A stretch of 64,000 nt of DNA, taken from assembly GCF_026183735.1 (NCBI RefSeq), contig NZ_JAPFRE010000027.1:451703-515702 (forward strand). The letters are read 5' to 3'. Numbering within the stretch: the first letter of the stretch is position 1; each line of letters begins with the position of its first letter. Of the stretch, positions 9,055 through 17,396 are shown in pieces. The notes under the pieces were generated by a model. That model saw nothing but the letters and a program-made list of their open reading frames with translations. It had not been told where the DNA came from and did no database searches. This DNA is from Alteromonas sp. ASW11-130 (GTDB lineage: Bacteria > Pseudomonadota > Gammaproteobacteria > Enterobacterales > Alteromonadaceae). A program made the position numbers and the translations under genes.

Positions 9055-9702
9055 TCAACTGGCATTAAGCTGGAGCGATATATCAAAGATGATAGGTTTG
9101 ATACCGGCAATGATGAACTCTACTGCAATAACCATGATAATCAACCCCATCAAACGCATCATAACTTTGATCCCAGTATCACCTAATAATTTAATTAATG
9201 CGCTGGCGAAATACAGCACCCAATAGGTGATGAATAAAACCAGAAATACCACCGAAAACAAAATAATTTGGCGTTGTAGGTCGAAAGCGTCGTCCATTAA
9301 TACTATTGCATTGGTTAACGCTCCTGGACCACAAATCATAGGTATTGCCAACGGAGTCACAGAAATATCTTCCACATAACTTTTTACGTCATCTTTACCC
9401 ACTTTGACGCGAGATAAACGCGCTTGAAGCATATCCATACCCATAATTAGAAAGATAATACCGCCTACTATGCGAAAACTATCAACTGAAATGTGAAAAA
9501 AAGCGAAAAGAAGCTGCCCACCCAATGCGAAGCAGGAAATGGTGATAAAAGACACCACCAATGCCTTACGAGCAGTTTTGATTCTTTGTTGCGCGGATAA
9601 TTCAGACGTTAACGTCATGAAGATAGGCATAACACCTAGTGGATTAATTAACGTAAAAAAGGACGTGAAACATAGTAATGCATAGGGCAACAAGTCTTGC
9701 AT
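9055..9702 (-). CDS. MarC-family integral membrane protein
   Basis: A 215-residue inner-membrane protein with six predicted helices. It has the MarC/YchE/YhgN signature near the N-terminus (INPLGVMPIFMTLT) and a PLAIPMICGPGALTNAIVL stretch at mid-protein. The biochemical function of MarC proteins is unknown; the old link with multiple antibiotic resistance was not upheld. It stands alone on the minus strand between sseA and a lipoprotein gene, with gaps of about 70 bases on each side. Confidence 0.9.
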   Translation of the reverse strand: MQDLLPYALLCFTSFFTLINPLGVMPIFMTLTSELSAQQRIKTARKALVVSFITISCFALGGQLLFAFFHISVDSFRIVGGIIFLIMGMDMLQARLSRVKVGKDDVKSYVEDISVTPLAIPMICGPGALTNAIVLMDDAFDLQRQIILFSVVFLVLFITYWVLYFASALIKLLGDTGIKVMMRLMGLIIMVIAVEFIIAGIKPIIFDISLQLNAS

Positions 9703-9771
9703 GACAACGCCTGCGAATGAATGATGACAATTATGAAGAAGTGTAGCAGTTATGCTAAATAGCTGAAATAT

Positions 9772-10437
9772 TTATTGTAGTTGGGCGCTGAGATTCTCTT
9801 TGTAGACGACTTCCGGTACGCGAAGGTATAATCGAGGAGACCAGTTGGTACGTTCTTGTTTGGCCGAAAATACACCTTTTGGCACGACGCTGGGGGGCTG
9901 CTGTGGAACGATACTCAAAATACCTCTTTCATCACGCTTTAACGTAAACTTATTAACCTGAACTGCATCACCACCATCAGTATTTAACGCTACATATACA
10001 GCAATTAACGCGCCCTCTTCCATGACACACGTCACTTCGGGTGTTGCACTATGCTCATCATAAAAAGGAAATACATAAAGGGATTTATACAAATAATGCT
10101 TTTGAATATAGTCACTATCTACAAAAAGAGTCAGCTCTTTATTTATCTGCGTAACCTTTTTCTCATTTAGCGCATCTTGTTCATGATAGGTCGCTTGTGC
10201 AAAACGTTGTATAAAATTAACCGCATCATCAGCGGACGCATTAAAAGCACACGAGTATTTTTCTTTGACGCTAGGTCGGTGATTGACTACTTTAGATGAT
10301 GAGTTTTGCTCAGGGGCTGGTACTTTATTAGCTTTCGATGTGTTAGGAACACTAGTTTCAGGCACCGCCCACTCTTTGAACTGAGTAAGCGAGCAGGAAC
10401 AAATAAGTAATGCTGATAGTAAAACACAAAACCTCAT
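9772..10437 (-). CDS. Predicted lipoprotein of unknown function
   Basis: A 221-residue protein with an N-terminal lipoprotein signal peptide ending in LLICSC, giving a lipidated Cys at residue 15 or 16 and a non-Asp residue after it, which suggests outer-membrane sorting. A Pro/Ser/Lys-rich linker (about 27-58) precedes a globular domain that contains one further Cys in KYSCAF and one in VTCVME, a possible disulfide pair. I recognise no family. It has its own short upstream region before the tRNA cluster. Confidence 0.72.
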   Translation of the reverse strand: MRFCVLLSALLICSCSLTQFKEWAVPETSVPNTSKANKVPAPEQNSSSKVVNHRPSVKEKYSCAFNASADDAVNFIQRFAQATYHEQDALNEKKVTQINKELTLFVDSDYIQKHYLYKSLYVFPFYDEHSATPEVTCVMEEGALIAVYVALNTDGGDAVQVNKFTLKRDERGILSIVPQQPPSVVPKGVFSAKQERTNWSPRLYLRVPEVVYKENLSAQLQ

Positions 10438-10557
10438 TAATATCCCTTCGAATTAGCGCATAAATCTTTCTATTGCAATATCACAGGTTACGTTACGCTA
10501 ACCAGCATTATTGTCAATATTCACAAATAAACTGAGGTATGAGGAAGTATAAGTAAA

Positions 10558-10644
10558 TGGTGCCCGGGGCCGGACTTGAACCGGCACGCTGTTACCAGCG
10601 AGGGATTTTAAATCCCTTGTGTCTACCAATTTCACCACCCGGGC
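10558..10644 (-). tRNA. tRNA-Leu (anticodon TAA)
   Basis: Read on the minus strand, the sequence begins GCCCGGGTGGTGAAATTGG and ends with an encoded CCA. The anticodon arm is GGGA-TTTAAAA-TCCC, giving anticodon TAA (UUA leucine codons). A long variable arm (CGCTGGTAACAGCG) marks it as class II, and the T arm carries GGTTCAAGTCC. It is the third tRNA in the Gly-Cys-Leu set after pgsA, the same order as glyW-cysT-leuZ in E. coli. Confidence 0.97.
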
Positions 10645-10704
10645 ATGGGTTTGTCTTTCGACAATGAGGTGCGGCCTGGAAGCCGTTTATGCTCAGCAAA
10701 ATAT

Positions 10705-10778
10705 TGGAGGCGGAACCCGGAGTCGAACCGAGATCCACGGATTTGCAATCCGCTGCATAGCCATTCTGCCATTCCGCC
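10705..10778 (-). tRNA. tRNA-Cys (anticodon GCA)
   Basis: On the minus strand it begins GGCGGAATGGCAGAATGG, has an anticodon loop TTGCAAA flanked by the GCGGA/TCCGT stem region, a T arm with GGTTCGACTCC, and ends TTCCGCC-T-CCA with CCA encoded. The anticodon GCA reads cysteine codons. It lies between tRNA-Gly and tRNA-Leu, 60 bases before the latter, and is probably processed from one transcript with them. Confidence 0.97.
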
Positions 10779-10782
10779 GAAT

Positions 10783-10858
<76 letters not shown>

Positions 10859-11051
10859 AATCCTTTTGTAGTGAAAGTCACATCGAATGTGCCTTCCTCT
10901 ACATCATTTGAGCTAATTATCAATTAGGTAACCCGCTTCAAATGTGGGGTGCATTCTACCGTTACCACTTGAACTGTCAACACAAAAAAACGATTAATTT
11001 CAGCTTTCTTAACTGTTTGCTAATTTTTTATTCAGATTGATTGAAGAAGCA

Positions 11052-11630
11052 TCAATTTTGCGCCGTTCCCCCCGACTTAAGATGTTTACCTGCAGCAGCC
11101 GAGTAAACGACCATAGACCACAACGATAAAATAGCGGCGAGATATAATAAGATGTGTCCCAATGTGACCCAGTAAATTGTAACGCCCATGAATGTTTCTA
11201 ATTCAGACAACAAACCAATTAGCGCTAACATCTGCGCCATGGTTTTCGCTTTCCCTATGAATGAGACTTTTACCTGTTCACTCATGCCGATTTGCCCCAT
11301 CCATTCCCGTAAAGCGGAAATATAGACTTCACGCACCATCAAAATAATGGCGGGTATGGTGATCCAAACAGATTGATAAGTGTGAGTGATCATTAGTAGG
11401 GCAGCCGCAACAATAAGTTTATCCGCAACCGGGTCTAAAAAAGCGCCAAATGGCGTACTTTGTTGGAGCTTTCTCGCCAGATAGCCATCAAACCAATCGG
11501 TTATAGCTGCTAACCAAAAAATAAACGCACCAGCTTGTTTAGCCCAATGCCAGTCTAAGAAATACACTACTACAAATACAGGTATAAGAATAACGCGAAA
11601 TAATGTGATGAGATTGGGTACTGTCCACAT
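11052..11630 (-). CDS. pgsA: CDP-diacylglycerol--glycerol-3-phosphate 3-phosphatidyltransferase PgsA
   Basis: Inner-membrane enzyme committing CDP-diacylglycerol to phosphatidylglycerol synthesis. The CDP-alcohol phosphotransferase motif is complete: DWFDGYLARKLQQSTPFGAFLDPVADK, with the DG-AR-G-x3-D-x3-D pattern, spans about residues 42-68. There are about four hydrophobic helices in 192 residues. It lies between uvrC and the tRNA cluster, the same order as in E. coli (uvrY-uvrC-pgsA-glyW-cysT-leuZ). Confidence 0.96.
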   Translation of the reverse strand: MWTVPNLITLFRVILIPVFVVVYFLDWHWAKQAGAFIFWLAAITDWFDGYLARKLQQSTPFGAFLDPVADKLIVAAALLMITHTYQSVWITIPAIILMVREVYISALREWMGQIGMSEQVKVSFIGKAKTMAQMLALIGLLSELETFMGVTIYWVTLGHILLYLAAILSLWSMVVYSAAAGKHLKSGGTAQN

Positions 11631-11715
11631 AGTCAGATCTTCGTCAGCTTCAATGGCTGTCCTTATTTTTGTTCTCTTTTCAGATTAACGTAATTTTAAT
11701 TTCATCTATAGTTAT

Positions 11716-13533
11716 TTATAGATGCAAATGATCATAAATTGTTTCAGCGAGCTCGTTACTTATGCCTGGCACTTTTGCAATTTCCTCTCTACTCGCTTTT
11801 TTGAGGCCCTGAAGGCCCCCCATAAATTTCAGTAAGCTTTGGCGTCTTTTGGCACCAATACCCGGAATTCCTTCCAAACTGGATGTAGTTTTAACTTTTT
11901 GCCGGCGGTTACGATGTCCACTTATAGCAAACCGATGTGATTCATCACGAATATGCTGTATTAGATGGAGGCCTGGAGAATGGGAATCCAACGCTAGGGT
12001 TTCATGTGAACCAGCCAGTATTAAAGTTTCCAAACCTGGTTTCCGCGTAGTGCCCTTTGCAACCCCTATCAATAGCGGTCTAGATTCTTCAGGCCAGTCA
12101 TCAAAAAAATTTTCAGCCTGAGCTAGCTGCCCCTTCCCCCCATCAATAAATAAGATATCTGGGATATTACTGACATCTTTTACATTTTTATAACGACGCT
12201 TAAGGGCCTGCGCCATGGCTGCATAATCGTCTCCCGGTGTAATTCCCTCTATATTAAAGCGTCTGTAATCGCTCTTCAGAGGGCCTTCACGGTTGAACAC
12301 CACGCATGAGGCTACAGTTTGTTGTCCTGCTGTATGACTAATATCGAAACATTCCATCCTCTGAATGGGGAGATCGCGCTCTAAGGCAGACTCTAAATCA
12401 ATATAGCGGGCTAATATCGACTGTTGTTTACCAAACTGTGCTTCCAGGGCAGACTCTGCATTTTTTTGCGCTAACTGAAGGTAGCGACGCTTCTCTTCTC
12501 TGGCGCCTCTAAAAATTTTCACCCTGTGTTTAGCTTCATGTGAAAGTAAGTCGATTATTGCAGGCTCATCAGAAAGTACTGAATTGAGTACAATTTGCTT
12601 TGGAATAATTTTATTTCCAGCAAGATAAAACTGTAAGAAGAATGACTCAAAAATTTCGTTGTGCGCAGTATTTACTGGCACTTTAGGAAAATAAGCTTTG
12701 CTACCAAGTAACTGATTATCACGAATAAACAATACCTGGATACATGCCAACCCGCCCTTAACAGCGAATCCGAAGACGTCCATTTCGTCCAGCGTGCCGG
12801 ATACCCATTGGCGCTCCTGCACTTTCCTAAGCACATTGATCTGGTCGCGGTAACGAGCGGCTGCTTCAAAGTTTAATGATTCACTGGCGTGTTCCATTTT
12901 TTCAACCATGGTCGCTATGACCTGTTGGTTTTTGCCCTGTAAGAATAAACGAGCCATTGACACCTGCTCCTGATATTCTTCGTCACTCACGTAACCTTCG
13001 ACACAGGGTGCTGAGCATCGTTTCATCTGATACTGCAAGCAGGGTCTACTCCGCGCGCGGTAATAACTGTCTTCACATTGGCGCACGGGGAAAATACGCT
13101 GGATGGAACGCAGGCTTTCTCGTACCGACCATGCACTGGGATACGGTCCGAAATATTCGCCTTTTTTCTTTTGTGGTCCGCGATGGAAAGCCAGCCTGGG
13201 ATGTTCATGAGCTGAAAGAAAAATAAAAGGATAGGACTTATCGTCTCGCAGTAGCACGTTGTAACGAGGTTTGTACTTTTTGATAAAGTTATTTTCGAGC
13301 AAAAACGCTTCCGTCTCACTATTAACAACGGTTACATCCATGTTAGCAATTTGGCTGACAAGCGCGCGCGTTTTGGCGTTATCCACCTTCATCCTGAAAT
13401 AACTGGAAACCCTGTTTTTCAGGTTTTTCGCTTTCCCCACGTAGATAACATCACCTTCCTGATTGTACATTCTATACACGCCAGGTTGGTTCGAAAGGTG
13501 TTTTAAAAATTCGTTAGCGTCGAATTCTGACAT
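11716..13533 (-). CDS. uvrC: UvrABC excinuclease subunit C
   Basis: Makes the dual incisions in nucleotide excision repair. Of 605 residues, the N-terminal GIY-YIG domain is at about 13-95 (GVYRMYN, VIYVGKAKNLKNRVSSY), followed by a Cys-rich segment (CEDSYYRARSRPCLQYQMKRC), the UVR motif near 200-235, the RNase H-like 5'-incision domain (ECFDISH, FIDGGKGQL), and two C-terminal helix-hairpin-helix motifs (GIPGIGAKRR, KVPGISNEL). It starts 6 bases after the uvrY stop on the same strand, the classic uvrY-uvrC pairing. Confidence 0.97.
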   Translation of the reverse strand: MSEFDANEFLKHLSNQPGVYRMYNQEGDVIYVGKAKNLKNRVSSYFRMKVDNAKTRALVSQIANMDVTVVNSETEAFLLENNFIKKYKPRYNVLLRDDKSYPFIFLSAHEHPRLAFHRGPQKKKGEYFGPYPSAWSVRESLRSIQRIFPVRQCEDSYYRARSRPCLQYQMKRCSAPCVEGYVSDEEYQEQVSMARLFLQGKNQQVIATMVEKMEHASESLNFEAAARYRDQINVLRKVQERQWVSGTLDEMDVFGFAVKGGLACIQVLFIRDNQLLGSKAYFPKVPVNTAHNEIFESFFLQFYLAGNKIIPKQIVLNSVLSDEPAIIDLLSHEAKHRVKIFRGAREEKRRYLQLAQKNAESALEAQFGKQQSILARYIDLESALERDLPIQRMECFDISHTAGQQTVASCVVFNREGPLKSDYRRFNIEGITPGDDYAAMAQALKRRYKNVKDVSNIPDILFIDGGKGQLAQAENFFDDWPEESRPLLIGVAKGTTRKPGLETLILAGSHETLALDSHSPGLHLIQHIRDESHRFAISGHRNRRQKVKTTSSLEGIPGIGAKRRQSLLKFMGGLQGLKKASREEIAKVPGISNELAETIYDHLHL

Positions 13534-13539
13534 GCTTTT

Positions 13540-14184
13540 TTACAACAAATTTGGATCGATAAGTTTATGTCGCAAGGCAAGATGGGTCAGCTCAACATCT
13601 GTAGAAATGCCAAGCTTTTCAAACATACGGTAGCGGTAGGTATTGACGGTTTTTGAATTAATGCTTAGTTCTATCGCAATCTCCGGTACTTTTTGCCCAC
13701 GGGTTATTCGCATAGCTATATTCAGTTCACGAGTGGATAGTCCGTCAAACGGATTGTTATTTGCTGGCGCAAGTCTACTAAAAGCTATGCTTTGCGCTAT
13801 ATCAAAAGGTAAGTATTTCTGGCCAGCTGATACTTTATAGATGGCACGAATCATTTCATCTGGCTCTGCATCTTTTGTAATGAATCCGTATGCCCCCTGC
13901 TGCATAACCTGTGAAGGTATCGGGTTTTCTTTGTGCATTGACAAGCAAATAACGCGTGTATTCTCAGACATACGCACTACTTTCCTAGTTGCTTCTAAGC
14001 CTCCCATGCCTGGCATATTTACATCCATCAGTACCACATCGGGGGCATTTCGACGACATAACTGAACTGCTTCTTCACCGTTTTTGGCCTCGCCTATTAC
14101 CGAGAAGTCACTAACATCTTCAAGAATTCTGCGAATTCCGTTACGAACCAGATCATGATCGTCTGCAAGGAGTATTTTGATCAC
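13540..14184 (-). CDS. uvrY: GacA/UvrY-family response regulator
   Basis: Two-component regulator of 214 residues. It has a receiver domain with acidic pocket at Asp8-Asp9, phosphoacceptor Asp54 (VLMDVNMPG) and Lys near 104 (FITKDAEPD), followed by a LuxR-type helix-turn-helix (LSTRELNIAMRITRGQKVPE, LSINSKTVNTYRYR). By family it is the partner of BarA/GacS and activates Csr small RNAs. No kinase or sRNA gene is visible in the window. It is upstream of uvrC on one transcript. Confidence 0.95.
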   Translation of the reverse strand: MIKILLADDHDLVRNGIRRILEDVSDFSVIGEAKNGEEAVQLCRRNAPDVVLMDVNMPGMGGLEATRKVVRMSENTRVICLSMHKENPIPSQVMQQGAYGFITKDAEPDEMIRAIYKVSAGQKYLPFDIAQSIAFSRLAPANNNPFDGLSTRELNIAMRITRGQKVPEIAIELSINSKTVNTYRYRMFEKLGISTDVELTHLALRHKLIDPNLL

Positions 14185-14355
14185 ATTTAATGCTCACTAT
14201 ATCGATAGTGTTTTAACTTCGCTTGGCATCATATCACGATAGCGAATACTGTGAAGACTTTACCCTTAGACTTTTGTCTTAATTTATAAAAAATTGATTT
14301 TTGAACAAAGAGAACATAAACAAAGTACTAAAGAATTCGAGGAGGATAAAAGCCA

Positions 14356-14583
14356 ATGCCCTACAAAAATAAACAAGATTTACCCGATTCAGTTAAGGAT
14401 AACTTGCCTTCACACGCACAGGATGTTTTTAAGGAAGCGTTTAATAGTGCCTGGGATGAATATAAAGATAAAGACGACCGTCGTGGAGATGACAGCCGTG
14501 AAGAAGTAGCCTTCAAAGTCGCCTGGTCAGCGGTAAAAGAAGTGTACCATAAAAACGCCGATGGCAAATGGGTAAAGAAATGA
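14356..14583 (+). CDS. chaB: ChaB-family small protein
   Basis: Acidic, lysine-rich 75-residue protein of the ChaB family (DUF-like helical fold). The family pattern is visible from start to end: LPDSVKDNLPSHAQDVFKEA, then REEVAFKVAWSAVKEVYHK and a DGKWVKK terminus. A strong GGAGG ribosome binding site at 14340-14344 precedes the ATG. ChaB was named as a regulator of the ChaA cation antiporter, but the evidence is thin and no chaA is adjacent. The gene stands alone, divergent from uvrY. Confidence 0.9.
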   Translation: MPYKNKQDLPDSVKDNLPSHAQDVFKEAFNSAWDEYKDKDDRRGDDSREEVAFKVAWSAVKEVYHKNADGKWVKK

Positions 14584-14606
14584 TGTACAGCGTTGCCTGA
14601 TGAGTA

Positions 14607-15062
14607 TCAACGCCTTGTAGGTTTTCTTACATAATATAATACTACCCATGCTGCGGTTGCAGCTGCGAGACCTGTCAGTTTTGGGTTAATTTCTTGAAAA
14701 TTTATAAACAACAAGGCGTGCATAATTAAATAGGTGAAGAGACAATAAAATCCATAGCTTTGTCGTTTGATCACTCCAAGTACTCCTAATAACAATATCA
14801 GGCCCATAGCAAATATATATAGAAAATAAACCGGCGTAGTAAAGCCGACTAGCTGATCACTTTTTCGCTTATCGATAAATGCCTGGGTTTCGTGTACCAC
14901 TTCTTGCAGAGGCTGTAATGCAAGAAATGATTCTGCTTGCAGAAATAATGCGCCACCCACCCCAACACGAACCACCCCAAATAAGAAAAAGCTCAATATT
15001 ATAAGCCAACCAAGACTCGTCCCGATCTTCTCAATAATTGAATTATTGCCGAGTATGTTCAT
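14607..15062 (-). CDS. Small polytopic membrane protein of unknown function
   Basis: A 151-residue protein with about four hydrophobic segments: residues 14-40, 72-90, 97-115 and 120-140. A short soluble loop of about 30 residues separates the first two. There are no conserved catalytic residues and I recognise no family. The frame has tandem ATG codons at 15065 and 15062. AGGAGG sits 2 bases before the first and 5 before the second, so I choose the second. It converges with chaB. Confidence 0.62.
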   Translation of the reverse strand: MNILGNNSIIEKIGTSLGWLIILSFFLFGVVRVGVGGALFLQAESFLALQPLQEVVHETQAFIDKRKSDQLVGFTTPVYFLYIFAMGLILLLGVLGVIKRQSYGFYCLFTYLIMHALLFINFQEINPKLTGLAAATAAWVVLYYVRKPTRR

Positions 15063-15459
15063 CATCGCCTCCTGAAATTCTTATTGTGAACGGTAGCACA
15101 GGCTCTAAATAAAAAAATGGATGGTACATAAGCCGTAACATTTAAAGGCGATTTGTTACAGCTATCTAAAACCATCACGGGCATCGAATAGTTTTACGTC
15201 CTAACAGTATTGCAATGAAAAACGCATTCGATTTTAAAAAAGGAAAAAAGCCAACAACGAATAAGCGAATTTAGAGCAGCGGAATCGCAATATCCATAGC
15301 ATTAGTGTTTACCTATATGGACAATGTCATTCTACTTTTAGAACGCCTTTAATTTGCTTTAATGTTGCGCCGTTAGACGTTCACAATATCAACGTATTAA
15401 AAGCGAGGAGTATGTTCGTGCCAAGAGAGCTTGAATAACCTCGCAGGGCTATATATTGA

Positions 15460-15501
15460 AAAGTACAAAGTGAAAAGTACAAAGTACAAAGTACAAAGTA
15501 C
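15460..15501. repeat. Heptanucleotide tandem array, unit AAAGTAC (6 copies)
   Basis: Six contiguous 7-base units read on the plus strand: AAAGTAC, AAAGTGA, then four more AAAGTAC. Only the second unit is degenerate. The array sits about 95 bases beyond the 3' end of tRNA-Ser in an otherwise empty region. The unit differs by one base from the AAAGTAA unit of the second array near 51740. Confidence 0.95.
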
Positions 15502-15566
15502 TACTAAGATAGACTTTTTAAGGGAAATAGCTGCACCACAGATGATGGCTATAGAAAGCAAAAAAA

Positions 15567-15590
15567 AACCGCACTATTGTGCGGTTTTTT
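15567..15590 (-). terminator. Intrinsic terminator downstream of tRNA-Ser
   Basis: The inverted repeat CCGCAC (15569-15574) / GTGCGG (15579-15584) has a TATT loop, eight A residues before it and six T residues after it. It can work in both directions. Its main target is probably the minus-strand tRNA-Ser transcript, whose encoded CCA ends at 15597. Confidence 0.9.
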
Positions 15591-15596
15591 AGAATG

Positions 15597-15688
15597 TGGC
15601 GGAGAGTGAGGGATTCGAACCCCCGGAAGGTTTGACCCTTCGCCTGATTTCAAGTCAGGTGCATTCAACCGGACTCTGCCAACTCTCC
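15597..15688 (-). tRNA. tRNA-Ser (anticodon TGA)
   Basis: On the minus strand it begins GGAGAGTTGGCAGAGTCCGG. The anticodon arm is CTGA-CTTGAAA-TCAG, giving TGA (UCA serine codons). A long variable arm (CGAAGGGTCAAACCTTC) marks the class II type, the T arm has GGGTTCGAATCCC, and CCA is encoded. The 92-base length is normal for tRNA-Ser. It has its own terminator and stands alone. Confidence 0.97.
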
Positions 15689-15840
15689 GTGAAGTGAGGC
15701 GTATCTTAATGATATTTTTCAGCCTGTAAAGGGTTAATTTAAAAAAAATGTTCAACTGCGCGAGATTTAACCACAACGATTATTTTTACAGCTTGTTACA
15801 TAAATATTTTCGTTTTAGCTGTTGCTACTTGTCGAAAAGA

Positions 15841-15867
15841 CTTGAAAAAAGTAACCAAAAGCCATAC
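15841..15867 (+). promoter_or_regulatory. Possible heat-shock (sigma-32-like) promoter of yccA
   Basis: CTTGAA at 15841-15846 is followed after 13 bases by AGCCATAC, which resembles the sigma-32 consensus CTTGAA-N13-15-CCCCATNT with two mismatches in the -10 element. It lies about 65 bases before the yccA ATG. This is a pattern match by eye only. Confidence 0.3.
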
Positions 15868-15930
15868 AAATGAAGTAATAAAATAAATAGACCATTGTGG
15901 TCGTTTTCATGTGTCCAGTTGGAGAATATA

Positions 15931-16596
15931 ATGGATCAACGTTCGATGTATGCAAGTGCATCTCAGACATCTGTACTGCAAACTAATAAGGTTTTGCGTA
16001 ACACCTATATGTTACTTGCCATGACGCTGGCATTCAGTGCTGTGTGTGCAGGTATCGCAATGGCTGTTGGCATTACTCCTATGATGTCTTTGGTTATGAC
16101 CATCGGTGCATTTATCACCCTTTTTGTCGTTCATAAAAAAGCGGATACTGCATCAGGTATCTATTGGGTGTTCCTTTTCACAGGATTAATGGGAGCGTCC
16201 CTTGGATATACTCTTAATTTTTATTTGGGTGTAGCGGGTCCCGGCCTAATTATGGAAGCACTAGGTGCCACCGCATTAGTCTTCTTTGCCCTATCCGGCT
16301 ATGTATTGACGACTAAAAAGGATTTCTCATTCCTGGGTGGCTTCTTGATGGTCGGTTTGGTAGTCGCGATTATAGCGGGGATTGCCAATATCTTCTTTGC
16401 TATACCAGCGGTGAGCCTGGCACTAAGTGCAGCAATCGTATTTATCATGTCTGGCTTAATATTGTTTGATACGAGCCGTATTATTCACGGCGGCGAAACT
16501 AACTACATCAGAGCGACTGTATCGCTTTATTTAAACATTTATAATTTATTTGTTTCTATGCTGCATTTACTTGGCGCATTCGGCGGTGATGACTGA
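15931..16596 (+). CDS. yccA: Bax-inhibitor-1/YccA-family membrane protein
   Basis: Inner-membrane protein of 221 residues with seven hydrophobic helices. It belongs to the BI-1/YccA family, whose E. coli members YccA and YbhL include a modulator of the FtsH protease. The N-terminus is MDQRSMYASASQTSVLQTNK, and the C-terminal helix region has the family-typical acidic YLNIYNLFVSMLHLLGAFGGDD. I start at ATG 15931, 7 bases after GGAG at 15921-15924; an upstream in-frame TTG lacks a ribosome binding site. A terminator follows directly. Confidence 0.93.
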   Translation: MDQRSMYASASQTSVLQTNKVLRNTYMLLAMTLAFSAVCAGIAMAVGITPMMSLVMTIGAFITLFVVHKKADTASGIYWVFLFTGLMGASLGYTLNFYLGVAGPGLIMEALGATALVFFALSGYVLTTKKDFSFLGGFLMVGLVVAIIAGIANIFFAIPAVSLALSAAIVFIMSGLILFDTSRIIHGGETNYIRATVSLYLNIYNLFVSMLHLLGAFGGDD

Positions 16597-16621
16597 TAGC
16601 GTTAGTAGCTTTAATTCGGAG

Positions 16622-16647
16622 AAACACCCCTTTTAGGGGTGTTTTTT
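16622..16647 (+). terminator. Intrinsic terminator after yccA
   Basis: Perfect 10-base-pair stem AAACACCCCT (16622-16631) / AGGGGTGTTT (16635-16644), with loop TTT and a T-rich 3' side. It separates yccA from tusD, whose start codon is only about 10 bases further on. The tus genes therefore need read-through or a promoter overlapping yccA's end. Confidence 0.9.
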
Positions 16648-16653
16648 ATTTAT

Positions 16654-17046
16654 ATGCATTCTTATTCAATGCTAATTACCAGCGCTCCATATGAAGGTGA
16701 GCGTATCTATAACGCGCAACAATTTGCACAAAGTCTGTTGGACAATCCCGGTACCCATTTAGTTAATATATTTTTTTATCAACAAGGGGTATTGAATGCA
16801 AACTGTCTTGGCATATCTGTTTCGGGACAACGTAATTTGTATAAAGGTTGGTGCGACATTGCTTCAAATAGTGATGTTTCTTTGCAGGTCTGTGTCACTG
16901 CTGCAGCCAGACGCGGAATAATTAGTAAGCAGGAGCAGGAAGAAAACGCCCTTCCAGGCTTTACGCTACGATCGCCCTTCGAGCAAACGGGATTGTCAGA
17001 TTTCTTTGCTCAATTACACTCTACTGATCGTTTGGTACAGTTCTAA
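16654..17046 (+). CDS. tusD: Sulfurtransferase complex subunit TusD
   Basis: Subunit of the TusBCD heterohexamer, which accepts persulfide sulfur from TusA and passes it to TusE for 2-thiolation of U34 in tRNA. It has 130 residues in the DsrE-like fold. The active Cys lies in the LQVCVTAAARRGI segment, matching Cys78 of E. coli TusD, and the C-terminus RLVQF is family-typical. I start at ATG 16654 by alignment with E. coli; ATG 16669 is an alternative. The stop overlaps the tusC start by one base. Confidence 0.93.
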   Translation: MHSYSMLITSAPYEGERIYNAQQFAQSLLDNPGTHLVNIFFYQQGVLNANCLGISVSGQRNLYKGWCDIASNSDVSLQVCVTAAARRGIISKQEQEENALPGFTLRSPFEQTGLSDFFAQLHSTDRLVQF

Positions 17047-17396
17047 TGTCGACTATTCTTATTCGAATGACGAAACCGCCCTACGGCTCTTCCGATGCTC
17101 ATGAAGGGTTGGATTTTGCAATTTCAGCAACTAATTATGGCCACGACGTTCAATTGTTGTTTGAAGGTAACGGTGTGTATCAATTACTTCACAACCAGCA
17201 ACCTGATAGCCTCAGTAATCATGCAAAGCGATTAAACGCGCTACCGTTTTATGACATCGAGGCATGCTTTGTTTGTGAAACAAGTATACATTCTTTCAAT
17301 ATTTTACCGTCGAACTTGATTAGCTTAGTCTCTCCTGTATCAGATAAGAAAAAGCACGCTTTATATGCACGAGCGGACCATGTGGTGACATTCTGA
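17046..17396 (+). CDS. tusC: Sulfurtransferase complex subunit TusC
   Basis: Structural subunit of TusBCD (DsrF-like), 116 residues. Family features are the N-terminal ILIRMTKPPYGSSDAHEGLDFAI and the C-terminal YARADHVVTF. The ACFVCETS segment is at mid-protein. It overlaps tusD and tusB by one base at each end, indicating translational coupling and fixed stoichiometry. Confidence 0.93.
   Translation: MSTILIRMTKPPYGSSDAHEGLDFAISATNYGHDVQLLFEGNGVYQLLHNQQPDSLSNHAKRLNALPFYDIEACFVCETSIHSFNILPSNLISLVSPVSDKKKHALYARADHVVTF

Larger units (their letters stand above)
15066..15596 (+). other. Intergenic region of about 530 bases with a heptamer array and a terminator
   Basis: No convincing gene is seen on either strand. 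The segment 15066-15455 is unstructured to the eye. A heptanucleotide array lies at 15460-15501 and an intrinsic terminator at 15567-15590; both are listed separately. The region lies downstream of the 3' end of tRNA-Ser, a common site for integrative elements, but I find no copy of the tRNA 3' end in it. Confidence 0.6.

Noticed and set aside
15460-15501. Heptamer array as a CRISPR
   Set aside because: Units are contiguous 7-mers with no spacers and no cas genes nearby.
15066-15596. Possible integrated element next to tRNA-Ser
   Set aside because: No copy of the tRNA 3' end, integrase or foreign-looking gene is present in the gap; the flanking genes are core genes.
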